Source of the DNA: Salinibacterium sp. NK8237
GTDB taxonomy: Bacteria; Actinomycetota; Actinomycetes; Actinomycetales; Microbacteriaceae
Direction of reading: 5' to 3'
DNA: 64,000 nucleotides
Assembly (NCBI RefSeq): GCF_015864955.1
Contig: NZ_JADYWE010000002.1
Location: 252,326 to 316,325 of the forward strand
This document shows positions 34,896 through 43,197 of this stretch, piece after piece. Numbering within the stretch: the stretch's first letter is position 1; each line of letters opens with the position of its first letter. The translations under genes were made by a program, and so were the position numbers. Below the pieces are notes generated by a model that saw nothing but the letters and a program-made list of their open reading frames with translations, was not told the origin of the DNA and made no database searches.

Positions 34896-36542
34896 ATGGA
34901 ACTTCAGGGTGTTGGAGTCGGACGATCGGTTGCTGTCGGAAAAGTCGTGCGGATGCCCGACCCCCTTCCGGAACCGAAAGATGCTCGCCATTCCGGCGAT
35001 GCTGCAGCAGAGAAAGAAGCGGCAGCATCCGCACTCACTTTTGTGGCTGCTGACCTTCGTGCCCGCGCAGAAAAAGCGGATGCCGAAGCCAATGAGGTTC
35101 TCACTGCTACAGCCCTCATGGCTGAAGACCCCTCGATTCTCGACAGCGTCAACGAACTGATCGACGGCGGCAAAGCTGCCGAGCGCGCAGTGTTCGAGGC
35201 CTTTGCTTCGTTCCGCGAGATGCTGATTTCGCTCGGCGGAATGATGGCCGAGCGTGCCACCGACCTCAGTGACGTGAGCCAGCGTGTGGTCGCTCGCTTG
35301 CGTGGCGTTGAAGCCCCGGGTGTTCCGCAGCGCGATGAGCCGTTCGTGCTCGTTGCCGATGACCTCGCTCCGGCCGACACAGCGCTGCTTGAGCTCGACA
35401 AGGTTCTCGCTCTCGTCACCCGCCAGGGTGGGCCGACGAGCCACACCGCGATCCTCGCTCGCTCGAAGGCGATCCCCGCCATCATGGGCGTCGCCGAAGC
35501 TCTTGACCTCGCCGATGAGACTCTCGTGATTGTGGATGCCGGTGCCGGCACCATCACAACAGAGCCCACCGCTGAGCAAGTCTCCGCAGCAGAGGCTCGC
35601 ATTGCCGAGCTCGCTGCCGCAGCAAATGCCCCAATCACTGATGGAGCTCTCGCTGACGGAACTCTCGTTCCCCTCCTCGCCAACCTCGGCACTCCCTCTG
35701 AGGCCGCGCAGGCTGTCGAACTTGGCGCTGAAGGTGTCGGCCTCTTCCGCACCGAGCTCATGTTCCTCGATGCCACGTCGGCCCCCACGGTTGAGGAGCA
35801 GACCAAGGAATACACCGAGATGCTGCAGCATTTCCCGGGCAAGAAGGTTGTCGTTCGTGCCCTCGACGCCGGTGCAGACAAGCCGCTGAGCTTCATGGAC
35901 ATGGGCGAGGAAGTAAACCCCGCCCTCGGCCAGCGGGGTCTTCGCTCGCTGCGCGTCAACGAGAACATCCTGCGCGACCAGCTCACCGCTCTCGTCAACG
36001 CTCAGAACGCTACCGACGCCGACCTCTGGGTGATGGCCCCGATGGTGTCGGATGCCGAAGAGACCGACTACTTCGTCTCCCTTGGTCGCGAGCTTGGCCT
36101 CAACACCGTCGGCGTCATGGCCGAGGTTCCCTCGCTCGCCGTTCTCGCTGACCAGGTTGCCGAACGCAGCGACTTCGTCTCGATCGGCTCCAACGACCTC
36201 ACCCAGTACACGCTGGCTGCGGACCGGATGCTCGGCACTCTCGCCAAGTTCCAAGACCCGTGGCACCCTGCCGTGCTCCGCATGGTGAAGATGCTCGGAG
36301 ACGCCGGAGCCGCAGCGGGCAAGCCCGTCGGAGTCTGTGGTGAAGCTGCCGCCGATCCGCAACTCGCCATCGTCCTTGTCGGTCTGGGGGTCACGAGCCT
36401 TTCGATGACGCCCGCGGCGCTCGCCGACGTGCGCGCCGAGCTTTTGACGGTCACGCTGGAGCAGGCCAAGGCTCGCGCCGCGGCCGCCATCAACGCGACC
36501 ACCGGACCGACCGCTCGTGAGGCTGCCGCGAACGCTGCCTAG
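34896..36542 (+). CDS. ptsI: PTS enzyme I (phosphoenolpyruvate-protein phosphotransferase)
   Basis: A 548-residue general PTS enzyme that takes phosphate from PEP and hands it to HPr. The phosphorylated His183 is in GGPTSHTAILARSKAIP. The PEP-binding part has GLFRTELMFL, RALDAGADKPL, and SIGSNDLTQYTLAADR, and the Cys motif GVCGEAA. ATG 34896 has GAGGAGAGG just upstream; an upstream frame extension lacks one. It is slightly short versus the ~575 of E. coli. No ptsH (HPr) is next to it. The window holds EIIA and EIIB at 58.3-59.1 kb but no EIIC. Confidence 0.96.
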   Translation: MELQGVGVGRSVAVGKVVRMPDPLPEPKDARHSGDAAAEKEAAASALTFVAADLRARAEKADAEANEVLTATALMAEDPSILDSVNELIDGGKAAERAVFEAFASFREMLISLGGMMAERATDLSDVSQRVVARLRGVEAPGVPQRDEPFVLVADDLAPADTALLELDKVLALVTRQGGPTSHTAILARSKAIPAIMGVAEALDLADETLVIVDAGAGTITTEPTAEQVSAAEARIAELAAAANAPITDGALADGTLVPLLANLGTPSEAAQAVELGAEGVGLFRTELMFLDATSAPTVEEQTKEYTEMLQHFPGKKVVVRALDAGADKPLSFMDMGEEVNPALGQRGLRSLRVNENILRDQLTALVNAQNATDADLWVMAPMVSDAEETDYFVSLGRELGLNTVGVMAEVPSLAVLADQVAERSDFVSIGSNDLTQYTLAADRMLGTLAKFQDPWHPAVLRMVKMLGDAGAAAGKPVGVCGEAAADPQLAIVLVGLGVTSLSMTPAALADVRAELLTVTLEQAKARAAAAINATTGPTAREAAANAA

Positions 36543-36563
36543 CGGCTCACACCTCACCCTCTC

Positions 36564-36599
36564 GTAGCGCCACGTTCCTTCCGGGGACCGTGGTGCTAC
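36564..36599 (+). terminator. Hairpin after ptsI
   Basis: GTAGCGCCACG (36564-36574) pairs with CGTGGTGCTAC (36589-36599) with one G-T pair, 22 nt after the ptsI stop. There is no T-run, as is common for actinobacterial terminators. Confidence 0.6.
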
Positions 36600-37206
36600 G
36601 TCGTTAACGTGCTGTTGCCAGCCGCACTGCGTCGATCATTAACGTTTTTTTGAGCAGCCGCCCGTTTCTGCCCAGTGGCGATGGAGGGGTAGCGAGAAGA
36701 CGTCGTGCTCGCACGGGATCGAAAGTGGTCCAGCGGTGGAGCGAGGTTCGAGTTTTATGGGAGCGTGCACACTCGAACGCAAAAATGTCTCGTGTATGCC
36801 GCGAGCGGCGGTCGGGGTACAAAAGAAGCGCGCTGGTGGCGGCATAATGGTGAGCCATTTGTTGGGGAGACGAACATAATTGGTGGCCCTGAGCTGCAAC
36901 GTGGTCGTGCGTGGAGTGAAATTGTGCCAGATTGACTCGCAGGCGTGAGAGCGTTCTCATCGAGCCCAGGTGGTCTACCTGCGCAGGCGCCGCAGGCCTC
37001 GCCGGCACTACTCTGAAATCTGCTAGAACGCAGTACATTCGGGTCAGAACGACCTGTTCCCCCCTAGTGGGGGCACAAGTTTTCGAGAAAATTCTGTATT
37101 CTGCGTCATAAGGAACGGGGCGCGTGGTCTCTTTGGATAAGAAGGCTGTTTTCAACAGCTTTCACCCCAAAGGGACAACGAGAGGCCCGGGAAATGGATC
37201 AGGGGA
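36600..37206. other. Intergenic region upstream of the sigma-factor gene
   Basis: About 600 bp with no coding sequence I can support; open frames here lack family motifs. Near its end, 37128-37175 forms a two-tier hairpin (separate entry). A TGTATTCTG at 37095-37103 resembles an extended -10 but no matching -35 is evident. The region must carry the sigma gene's promoter. Confidence 0.5.
37128..37175 (+). promoter_or_regulatory. Structured leader hairpin before the sigma-factor gene
   Basis: An outer 9-bp stem (TCTCTTTGG 37128-37136 with CCAAAGGGA 37167-37175, one G-U) encloses an inner 9-bp stem (AAGGCTGTT with AACAGCTTT, loop TTC). It sits 24-32 nt before the start codon's ribosome site, so it could affect translation. 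No known RNA family is recognised. Confidence 0.35.
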
Positions 37207-38862
37207 ATGAGCGGAATCGTGGCGTCGGAGCTAACCACTTCGGACGAGCAGCTGCTGGCACAGGCGCGTACGGGGGTACAAAACGCCTTTGCCGAGCTCT
37301 GGAGTCGCCACTACCGCTCGGGTGTATGTGTTGCCCGTCAGTACACGTCGATAGACGCGGACGATCTCGTGTCTGAGGCGTTCGCGCGTATTTACCAGCG
37401 TGTGCTGGCGGGTGGCGGCCCGCAAGGCGCTTTTCGTCCTTACCTTTACACGACCATCCGCAACCTCGCCTCAACGTGGGGTGCTGCCTCCCGCGAAGTG
37501 CAAGTGGATGAGATCGCCGACTTCGAAGACCCCACAACTCTCGAAGACCCCCTCGCAATCGCGCTCGACCACTCGCTGACCGCCAAAGCATTCCGCGAAC
37601 TTCCGGAACGCTGGCAATCAGTGCTCTGGTACACCGAAGTGGAGGGCATGGACCCTCACGAAGTGGCTCCGCTGCTGGGTATGAGCGCTAACAGCGTCGC
37701 TGCGCTGTCGTATCGCGCGCGTGAAGGTCTTCGTAAGGCCTGGTTGCAGGCCCACATCAACGACGCCACGGCATCCGGCGAATGCCAGTGGGCGATGTCA
37801 AAGTTTGGGGAGCACGCTCGCAAGAGCCTCAGCGGTCGCGACACCACACGCATCGAAGCCCATCTCGCCGGGTGCGCTCGGTGTTCGATCGTGTGTGAAG
37901 AAGTAGATGAAGTTGGTTCACGCCTAGCACTCGTGATGATCCCGATGCTGCTGGGCGGCGTTGCTGGTGGCGGTTTCCTGACTGCCTTCGGGCAGGGCGG
38001 CGCGGCGTCGCTCACTGCAGCAGCAGCGCCGGCCATGCCAGCAGCAGTATTGGCGAGCACTCACCTCGTGGGTGCCGGAGGTGCTGCTGTCGTTGGCGGA
38101 GCAACCGTCGGAGCATTGCCCGTTGCGGTCGCAGGCTCGCTTGCCGCTGCACTGGTGCTCACCGGTTCTCTCGTGTTCTTGGCTCCCACACCACCAGAAG
38201 CCACGAGTGCGGATGCCACAACAACTAGCGAGTCCTCGTCAGCTCTTGAAAGCTTCAGTGTCTCGAACTCCGGCGTAAGCGAGAGCACTGCAGAATTTCG
38301 CACTGACCCGGGAAGCACCACGATCCCTAGTGTCCCTTCCGCGGATGTCGGAGTTGTTGATACTTCGGCTGGCGCCGGGACCGGCGTTGGCACCGGAACG
38401 GGCAATGCAGGGGGAGCCAATTCGGGCGGTCTCGTTGACTCGGTCGGTGATGTCGTTGGTGGCCTCGTTGATTCTGTAGTCGGCACGGTCACCGGCGGAA
38501 CCGCTCCGGAGGGCCACACGGCCCCAGGCGGTGTCGTGGGTGCTGATGTTAACCTCAACCTCGTCGGCACGGCGACCCCGGGCGCACACCTGTCTCTTCA
38601 GGCCGCTGGGCTCGTGTACGCGACAACGACGGTGTCGAGCAACGGAACCTTCGCGCTGAACGTCACAGGCATCCCCGGGGGGCTCTCATCCCTCGATCTC
38701 GTGCAGACGGTCGATCGCGACTACTTGGGTGGCCTAGTGGGGGGTGGAGGATTGCTCGGCGGACTTTTCGGTACCGTTGACAGTCTCATCAACAACCTCA
38801 TTAAGCCCCTCCAGCTCTCGTCGGGCAGCAATCAGGGCATCAACGTTCGTCTCATCGACTAA
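37207..38862 (+). CDS. ECF sigma factor fused to zinc-type anti-sigma domain, membrane segment and extracytoplasmic tail
   Basis: A 551-residue multidomain regulator. Sigma region 2 spans about 15-90 (DADDLVSEAFARIYQRV, FRPYLYTTIRNLA). Region 4 spans about 120-180 (FRELPERWQSVLWYTEVEGMDPHEVAPLLGMS). Residues about 190-230 contain the anti-sigma zinc (ZAS) signature H219-x3-C223-x2-C226, with C193 and H203 before it. Hydrophobic stretches follow at about 240-262 and 290-326. Then comes a ~110-residue Ser/Thr/Gly/Val linker and a beta-rich C-terminus (NLNLVGTATPGAHLSL, SSNGTFALNVTGIPGG). The sigma factor is probably tethered and held inactive until a surface signal releases it; release by proteolysis is inference. 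ATG 37207 has AGGGGA upstream. Confidence 0.85.
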   Translation: MSGIVASELTTSDEQLLAQARTGVQNAFAELWSRHYRSGVCVARQYTSIDADDLVSEAFARIYQRVLAGGGPQGAFRPYLYTTIRNLASTWGAASREVQVDEIADFEDPTTLEDPLAIALDHSLTAKAFRELPERWQSVLWYTEVEGMDPHEVAPLLGMSANSVAALSYRAREGLRKAWLQAHINDATASGECQWAMSKFGEHARKSLSGRDTTRIEAHLAGCARCSIVCEEVDEVGSRLALVMIPMLLGGVAGGGFLTAFGQGGAASLTAAAAPAMPAAVLASTHLVGAGGAAVVGGATVGALPVAVAGSLAAALVLTGSLVFLAPTPPEATSADATTTSESSSALESFSVSNSGVSESTAEFRTDPGSTTIPSVPSADVGVVDTSAGAGTGVGTGTGNAGGANSGGLVDSVGDVVGGLVDSVVGTVTGGTAPEGHTAPGGVVGADVNLNLVGTATPGAHLSLQAAGLVYATTTVSSNGTFALNVTGIPGGLSSLDLVQTVDRDYLGGLVGGGGLLGGLFGTVDSLINNLIKPLQLSSGSNQGINVRLID

Positions 38863-38987
38863 ACCCCAGTTCGGGGGTGTTTGCAGCCTTTCGGCGTCAT
38901 AACGCACCCCAAGACCAGTCTCTTTTAGCAGGCAACCCGAATGCCTACTGTGGGCGTCCGCCGTGGGTGACGGACGCACACAAACAA

Positions 38988-39025
38988 ATCGCCCCTGGCA
39001 CTACCTTGGTAGCGCCAGGGGCGAT
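38988..39025. terminator. Bidirectional terminator between the sigma gene and sdhB
   Basis: ATCGCCCCTGGC (38988-38999) pairs perfectly with GCCAGGGGCGAT (39014-39025), with inner CTACC/GGTAG. T-rich bases follow on both strands (CTTGTTT and TTTGTTTG). It serves both convergent genes. A second hairpin, GCGTCCG/CGGACGC, lies at 38954-38977. Confidence 0.9.
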
Positions 39026-39046
39026 CTTGTTTAAGCGAGCGTGCGG

Positions 39047-39805
39047 TTACGGCTTGCCCTTGATGATGGCCTGCTTCACTTCAGCGATAGCCTGAGTGAC
39101 CTGGATGCCACGGGGGCATGCATCGGTGCAGTTGAAGGTAGTGCGGCAGCGCCACACGCCCTCTTTGTCGTTGAGGATGTCGAGGCGAACGCCGGCGCCC
39201 TCATCGCGCGAGTCAAAGATGAAGCGGTGCGCGTTCACGATGGCCGCAGGACCAAAGTACTGTCCGTCGGTCCAGAACACAGGGCAGCTCGACGTGCACG
39301 CAGCGCACAGGATGCACTTGGTGGTGTCGTCGAAGCGGGCGCGCTCCACAGGGCTTTGCTTGCGCTCTTTGCCGCCCTTGACGGGGCCAGCCATGAGGAA
39401 CGGGTTGACCTCTTTGAAGGAGTCGAAGAACGGCTCCATGTCGACGATCAAGTCCTTCTCCAAGGGGAGACCCTTGATGGCTTCGACGTAGATCGGCTTC
39501 GAAATGTCGAGGTCCTTGATCAGGGTCTTGCAGGCCAGGCGGTTGCGGCCGTTGATGCGCATCGCATCCGAACCACAAACACCGTGCGCGCAGGAGCGAC
39601 GGAAGGTCAGCGACCCATCCATCTCCCACTTGATCTTGTGAAGAGCATCGAGAATACGGTCGGTCTCGTACAGCTCAACGTCGAAGTCTTCCCAGCGCGG
39701 TTCTTCATCCACCTCTGGATCGAAACGACGAATCATGAGCGTCGCAGTGAAGGTCGGAACGACCTCTGCTGCGGCAGGCTTGTTATCAGCGACGGCAGTG
39801 CTCAT
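39047..39805 (-). CDS. sdhB: Succinate dehydrogenase iron-sulfur subunit
   Basis: A 252-residue electron-transfer subunit of complex II. The [2Fe-2S] cysteines are in RSCAHGVCGSDAM and NRLACKTLIK. The [4Fe-4S]/[3Fe-4S] cysteines are in CILCAACTSSCPVFW and TDACPRGIQVTQ. Last gene of sdhCDAB; the start overlaps the sdhA stop (TAATG). The 3' end faces the bidirectional terminator. Confidence 0.97.
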   Translation of the reverse strand: MSTAVADNKPAAAEVVPTFTATLMIRRFDPEVDEEPRWEDFDVELYETDRILDALHKIKWEMDGSLTFRRSCAHGVCGSDAMRINGRNRLACKTLIKDLDISKPIYVEAIKGLPLEKDLIVDMEPFFDSFKEVNPFLMAGPVKGGKERKQSPVERARFDDTTKCILCAACTSSCPVFWTDGQYFGPAAIVNAHRFIFDSRDEGAGVRLDILNDKEGVWRCRTTFNCTDACPRGIQVTQAIAEVKQAIIKGKP

Positions 39806-41619
39806 TAGTACTTTCTTTCCATTGGAGGGTAGTTAGTGATCACTACCGGCTTCCAGTCGAGACGGATGTGGTCACCCGCCTCTTCTGATTCTGGGTCGCC
39901 CGTGAGGTACGCCATGGTGTGCACGAGGAAGTTCTCGTCGTCACGGTTGGGGTAGTCCTCACGCATGTGGCCGCCACGGCTCTCTTTGCGAGACCGAGCC
40001 GAGAACACGAGTACTTCAGCGAGGTCGAGCAGGAAGCCAAGCTCTACGGCTTCGAGCAGGTCGGTGTTGAACCGCTTGCCCTTGTCGTCGAGGCGAATGT
40101 TCTTGTAGCGAGCGCGCAACGTCTGGATGAGATTGGTTACCTCTTCGAGGCTCTCATCGGTGCGGAAGATCTGCGCGTTACGGTCCATCGAGACCTGCAG
40201 CTCTTTGCGGATGACGGCAATACGCTCGGTGCCATCGCCCGCGCGAACCATGTCGAGGATGTGCTTGACACCCCCGGCAGGGTTCTCGGGCAGCGGAACG
40301 AATTCAGCAGTCTTGACGTACTCGACCGCTGCCTTTCCGGCACGCTTTCCGAAGACGTTAATGTCGAGCAGCGAGTTAGTTCCCAAACGGTTGGAACCGT
40401 GAACGGAAACACACGCGCACTCGCCAGCGGCGTAGAGGCCCTTGACGACATCCGTGTTGTTGCGCAGCACTTCGGCCTGAACGTTGGTGGGGATGCCGCC
40501 CATTGCATAGTGCGCGGTCGGCAGCACGGGAACCGGCTCGGTGTACGGCTCGACACCCAAGTAGGTGCGAGCGAACTCGGTGATGTCTGGCAGCTTCTCG
40601 TCGATGACGGCGGGCTCGAGGTGAGTGATGTCGAGGAACAGGTAGTCCTTGTCGGGACCAGCTCCACGGCCTTCACGAATCTCGGTAGCCATCGAACGCG
40701 CAACGATGTCACGCGGCGCGAGGTCTTTGAGCGTCGGTGTGTAGCGCTCCATGAAGCGTTCGCCCTCGGAGTTGCGCAGAATAGCGCCCTCTCCACGAGC
40801 AGCTTCCGAGAGCAGGATGCCGAGGCCAGCCAACCCGGTGGGGTGGAACTGGAAGAACTCCATGTCCTCCAATGGCAGGCCCTTGCGCCAGATGATTCCG
40901 ACGCCGTCACCGGTGAGGGTGTGAGCGTTGGATGTCGTCTTGAAGATCTTGCCGAATCCACCGGTAGCGAAGATGATCGCCTTCGACTGGAATACGTGGA
41001 GCTCGCCGGTGGCGAGCTCGTAGGCAACAACACCCGACGGCTCGTCGACGCCATCAACTTCGGTCATGATCAGGTCGAGAACGTAGAACTCGTTGAAGAA
41101 GTTGATGCCGAGCTTGACGCAGTTTTGGTACAACGTCTGAAGAATCATGTGGCCGGTGCGGTCAGCGGCGTAGCAGGCGCGGCGAACCGGAGCCTTGCCG
41201 TGCTCGCGAGTGTGGCCACCGAAGCGACGCTGGTCGATCTTGCCGTCTTCGGTGCGGTTGAACGGTAGACCCATGTTCTCAAGGTCTACGACGGCGTCGA
41301 TTGCCTCTTTGGCGAGAATCTCTGCCGCGTCTTGGTCGACGAGGTAGTCGCCACCCTTGACGGTGTCGTAGGTGTGCCACTCCCAGTTGTCTTCTTCAAC
41401 GTTGGCGAGCGCCGCAGCCATGCCGCCCTGCGCCGCACCGGTGTGCGAGCGCGTGGGGTAGAGCTTGGAGATGACGGCAGTCTTGGCGTGCGGGCCAGCT
41501 TCAATAGCGGCTCGCATTCCAGCGCCGCCGGCGCCGACGATGACGATGTCGAACTGGTGGTAATGGATTCCGTCAATAACGGTTCCGTCGGCGATGTCGC
41601 CGGTGTTGATCGTTGCCAA
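39805..41619 (-). CDS. sdhA: Succinate dehydrogenase flavoprotein subunit
   Basis: A 604-residue flavoprotein oxidising succinate to fumarate. FAD is bound by [16 protein letters not shown], with covalent attachment expected at His59 in [10 protein letters not shown]. The substrate site includes [33 protein letters not shown] and [11 protein letters not shown]. The only plausible start is TTG 41619, directly after the sdhD stop with GAGG upstream; no ATG lies near it. Order C-D-A-B as in other actinobacteria. Confidence 0.97.
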   Translation of the reverse strand: MATINTGDIADGTVIDGIHYHQFDIVIVGAGGAGMRAAIEAGPHAKTAVISKLYPTRSHTGAAQGGMAAALANVEEDNWEWHTYDTVKGGDYLVDQDAAEILAKEAIDAVVDLENMGLPFNRTEDGKIDQRRFGGHTREHGKAPVRRACYAADRTGHMILQTLYQNCVKLGINFFNEFYVLDLIMTEVDGVDEPSGVVAYELATGELHVFQSKAIIFATGGFGKIFKTTSNAHTLTGDGVGIIWRKGLPLEDMEFFQFHPTGLAGLGILLSEAARGEGAILRNSEGERFMERYTPTLKDLAPRDIVARSMATEIREGRGAGPDKDYLFLDITHLEPAVIDEKLPDITEFARTYLGVEPYTEPVPVLPTAHYAMGGIPTNVQAEVLRNNTDVVKGLYAAGECACVSVHGSNRLGTNSLLDINVFGKRAGKAAVEYVKTAEFVPLPENPAGGVKHILDMVRAGDGTERIAVIRKELQVSMDRNAQIFRTDESLEEVTNLIQTLRARYKNIRLDDKGKRFNTDLLEAVELGFLLDLAEVLVFSARSRKESRGGHMREDYPNRDDENFLVHTMAYLTGDPESEEAGDHIRLDWKPVVITNYPPMERKY

Positions 41620-42066
41620 TTAAGATGCCTCACAGATGCTGGCGAGTAGAGCTGGGTCAGCTCCGGCTGGGCAGGGGTCGAAGGTGGTGATGACCAAGGT
41701 TCCAAGCAGAATCAGAATTACCGTGGAAGCGGCAATACCTAACAACAGAACCTTGCGCACCTTGGGGTTGGTCGCGTAGTCGTTCACGAGGGTGCGCATT
41801 CCGTTGCCGCCGTGGATGAGGGCGAGCCACAACATGAGGCCGTCCCAGACTTGCCAGAACGGGTCGGAGAGCTTTCCGCCGACGAATGCGAAGTCGATGG
41901 CTTTGACACCCTCACCGGCAACAAGGTTGACGAAAAGGTGGCCAAAGATGAGAACGATCAACACAACGCCGGAAGCGCGCATATAGATCCATCCCCATTT
42001 TTCCCAGTTGATTCCACCGGTGCGGTGGCCACGGGTTGGGGTGCGGGGGGCTTCGATGAGACTCAT
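41620..42066 (-). CDS. sdhD: Succinate dehydrogenase membrane anchor subunit
   Basis: A 148-residue membrane anchor with three helices: VVLIVLIFGHLFVNLVAG, WDGLMLWLALIHGGNGMRTLV and VLLLGIAASTVILILLGTLVI. His residues in the first two helices are heme/quinone site candidates. ATG 42066 is preceded by GGAGG; TTG 42072 is too close to it. It overlaps the sdhC stop by its ribosome site. Confidence 0.92.
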   Translation of the reverse strand: MSLIEAPRTPTRGHRTGGINWEKWGWIYMRASGVVLIVLIFGHLFVNLVAGEGVKAIDFAFVGGKLSDPFWQVWDGLMLWLALIHGGNGMRTLVNDYATNPKVRKVLLLGIAASTVILILLGTLVITTFDPCPAGADPALLASICEAS

Positions 42067-42068
42067 GC

Positions 42069-42506
42069 TCAACCTCCGAAGGCGTGCATTAGATGACGGG
42101 GGATGAATCCGGCGAGGAGAACCAGCCAGAGTCCGATGACAACCCAGAACATCACGCGCTGGTGCTTGGCACCGAATGCCCAGAAGTCGATCAGGATAAT
42201 CCGCAGGCCGTTGAAGGCGTGGAAGGCGATTGCGGCAACAAGTGCTAATTCGCCGATTGCCATCAAGGGGCTCTTGTAGGTCTCGATCACCGCGTTGTAG
42301 GCCTCAGGACTCACGCGAACGAGCGCGGTGTCGAGAATATGCACGAGGAGGAAGAAGTAGATAGCAACACCGGTAATACGGTGCAACACCCACGACCACA
42401 TGCCCTCTTTGCCCCGGTACAGGGTGCCAGCAGGTCTCTTGGGTGAGCGAATCTTGGGCGGCGACTGCGGCTCCGCCACTAGGTTACTCGCCGACTTCTC
42501 TGGCAC
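42069..42506 (-). CDS. sdhC: Succinate dehydrogenase cytochrome b556 subunit
   Basis: A 145-residue first gene of the sdh operon. After a Pro-rich soluble N-terminus (PKIRSPKRPAGTLYRGKEGMWSWVLHRITG, the SdhC signature with SxxHR-like HR), three helices follow. GTG 42506 is chosen because CAAGGAGGG lies 5-6 nt upstream; a longer frame starting at 42578 would have no ribosome site. The heme His is in HILDTALV or HAFNGLR. Confidence 0.9.
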   Translation of the reverse strand: MPEKSASNLVAEPQSPPKIRSPKRPAGTLYRGKEGMWSWVLHRITGVAIYFFLLVHILDTALVRVSPEAYNAVIETYKSPLMAIGELALVAAIAFHAFNGLRIILIDFWAFGAKHQRVMFWVVIGLWLVLLAGFIPRHLMHAFGG

Positions 42507-42694
42507 GAGGACCCTCCTTGCGGTGTGGGGTCGCGTCCACCGCGACCGATGAGTGTCCGCACAGGCGAACTCTCTCATTCTATTCCCGCGCGGAGGCCCT
42601 CGCTTCCCAGTCGACCCTAAATAGCGAGATATCCGGAATGTTTTCGAGAATATTGTGAAACTTAACGAGCCCTACTGGTGATGCAGGGCTGAAT

Positions 42695-43129
42695 CTACTG
42701 CGGAAGCGCAGCTGACGACAAGGACTCAGCAAACTGAGCGCCAGATTCCTGTCGCTGATCGATCGCTGCTCGATACCACTCGATTTTCAGAGTGATCCCG
42801 TCGAGGTGCTTCTGCTGTTCCGCTAGGTCGCGCACGACGTTTTCGCGGTGCTGCTCGAGCAAGCGCATCCGTTCCGCTGAGGTGTCTTTGCCGCTTCGCA
42901 CCAGGTCGGCATACTCCCGGATGGTGCGGACGGGCATTCCTGTCCGGCGAAGATGGCCGATGAACTCGACGGCCTTGACATCCATCTCGCGGTAGCGTCG
43001 CTGGCCATTAGCTAAGCGGGGTACGACCAGCAGGCCCGCCTTTTCGTAGTAGCGCAGCGTGTGATCGGTGACTCCGGTCGCTTCTGCAACTTCGCCAATG
43101 GTGAGTACTCGTTCGTTAGCCGTTGTCAT
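42695..43129 (-). CDS. MerR-family regulator (AdhR/aldehyde-stress-like)
   Basis: A 144-residue regulator. The winged helix-turn-helix is LTIGEVAEATGVTDHTLRYYEKAGLL, followed by a dimerisation helix with RTGMPVRTIREYADLVRSG. The tail SAERMRLLEQHRENVVRDLAEQQ matches the AdhR/NmlR-like branch responding to aldehydes or other electrophiles; the inducer here is unknown. No metal-site Cys pattern is present. ATG 43129 gives the standard MTTANERVLTIGEV N-terminus. Its own promoter has the MerR-type dyad and probably autoregulates. Nearest neighbours (mgtA-like, sdhC) are not typical targets. Confidence 0.9.
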   Translation of the reverse strand: MTTANERVLTIGEVAEATGVTDHTLRYYEKAGLLVVPRLANGQRRYREMDVKAVEFIGHLRRTGMPVRTIREYADLVRSGKDTSAERMRLLEQHRENVVRDLAEQQKHLDGITLKIEWYRAAIDQRQESGAQFAESLSSAALPQ

Positions 43130-43139
43130 CGTGCCACCT

Positions 43140-43170
43140 ATGTTTCGTCCTAGAGCGCACTCTAAGTCAA
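43140..43170 (-). promoter_or_regulatory. MerR-type promoter/operator
   Basis: On the minus strand a -35 TTGACT (43165-43170) is separated by 19 bp from AAACAT (43140-43145). The spacer holds the dyad TAGAG-TGCG-CTCTA. A long, 19-bp spacer filled by a dyad is the hallmark of MerR-activated promoters, and the half-site matches AdhR-type operators. Transcription would start ~4 nt before ATG 43129. Confidence 0.75.
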
Positions 43171-43197
43171 GCCATTGTGGGCCTGATGTGCAACGAC

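Noticed and set aside
34887..36557. 556-codon open frame opposite ptsI
   Set aside because: Antisense to ptsI with no family motifs; a result of GC-rich codon bias.
36604..37155. 183-codon open frame in the ptsI-sigma intergenic region
   Set aside because: No ribosome site, no motifs and unlikely composition; treated as non-coding.
39919..41268. 449-codon open frame opposite sdhA
   Set aside because: Antisense to the conserved sdhA; no domain recognised.
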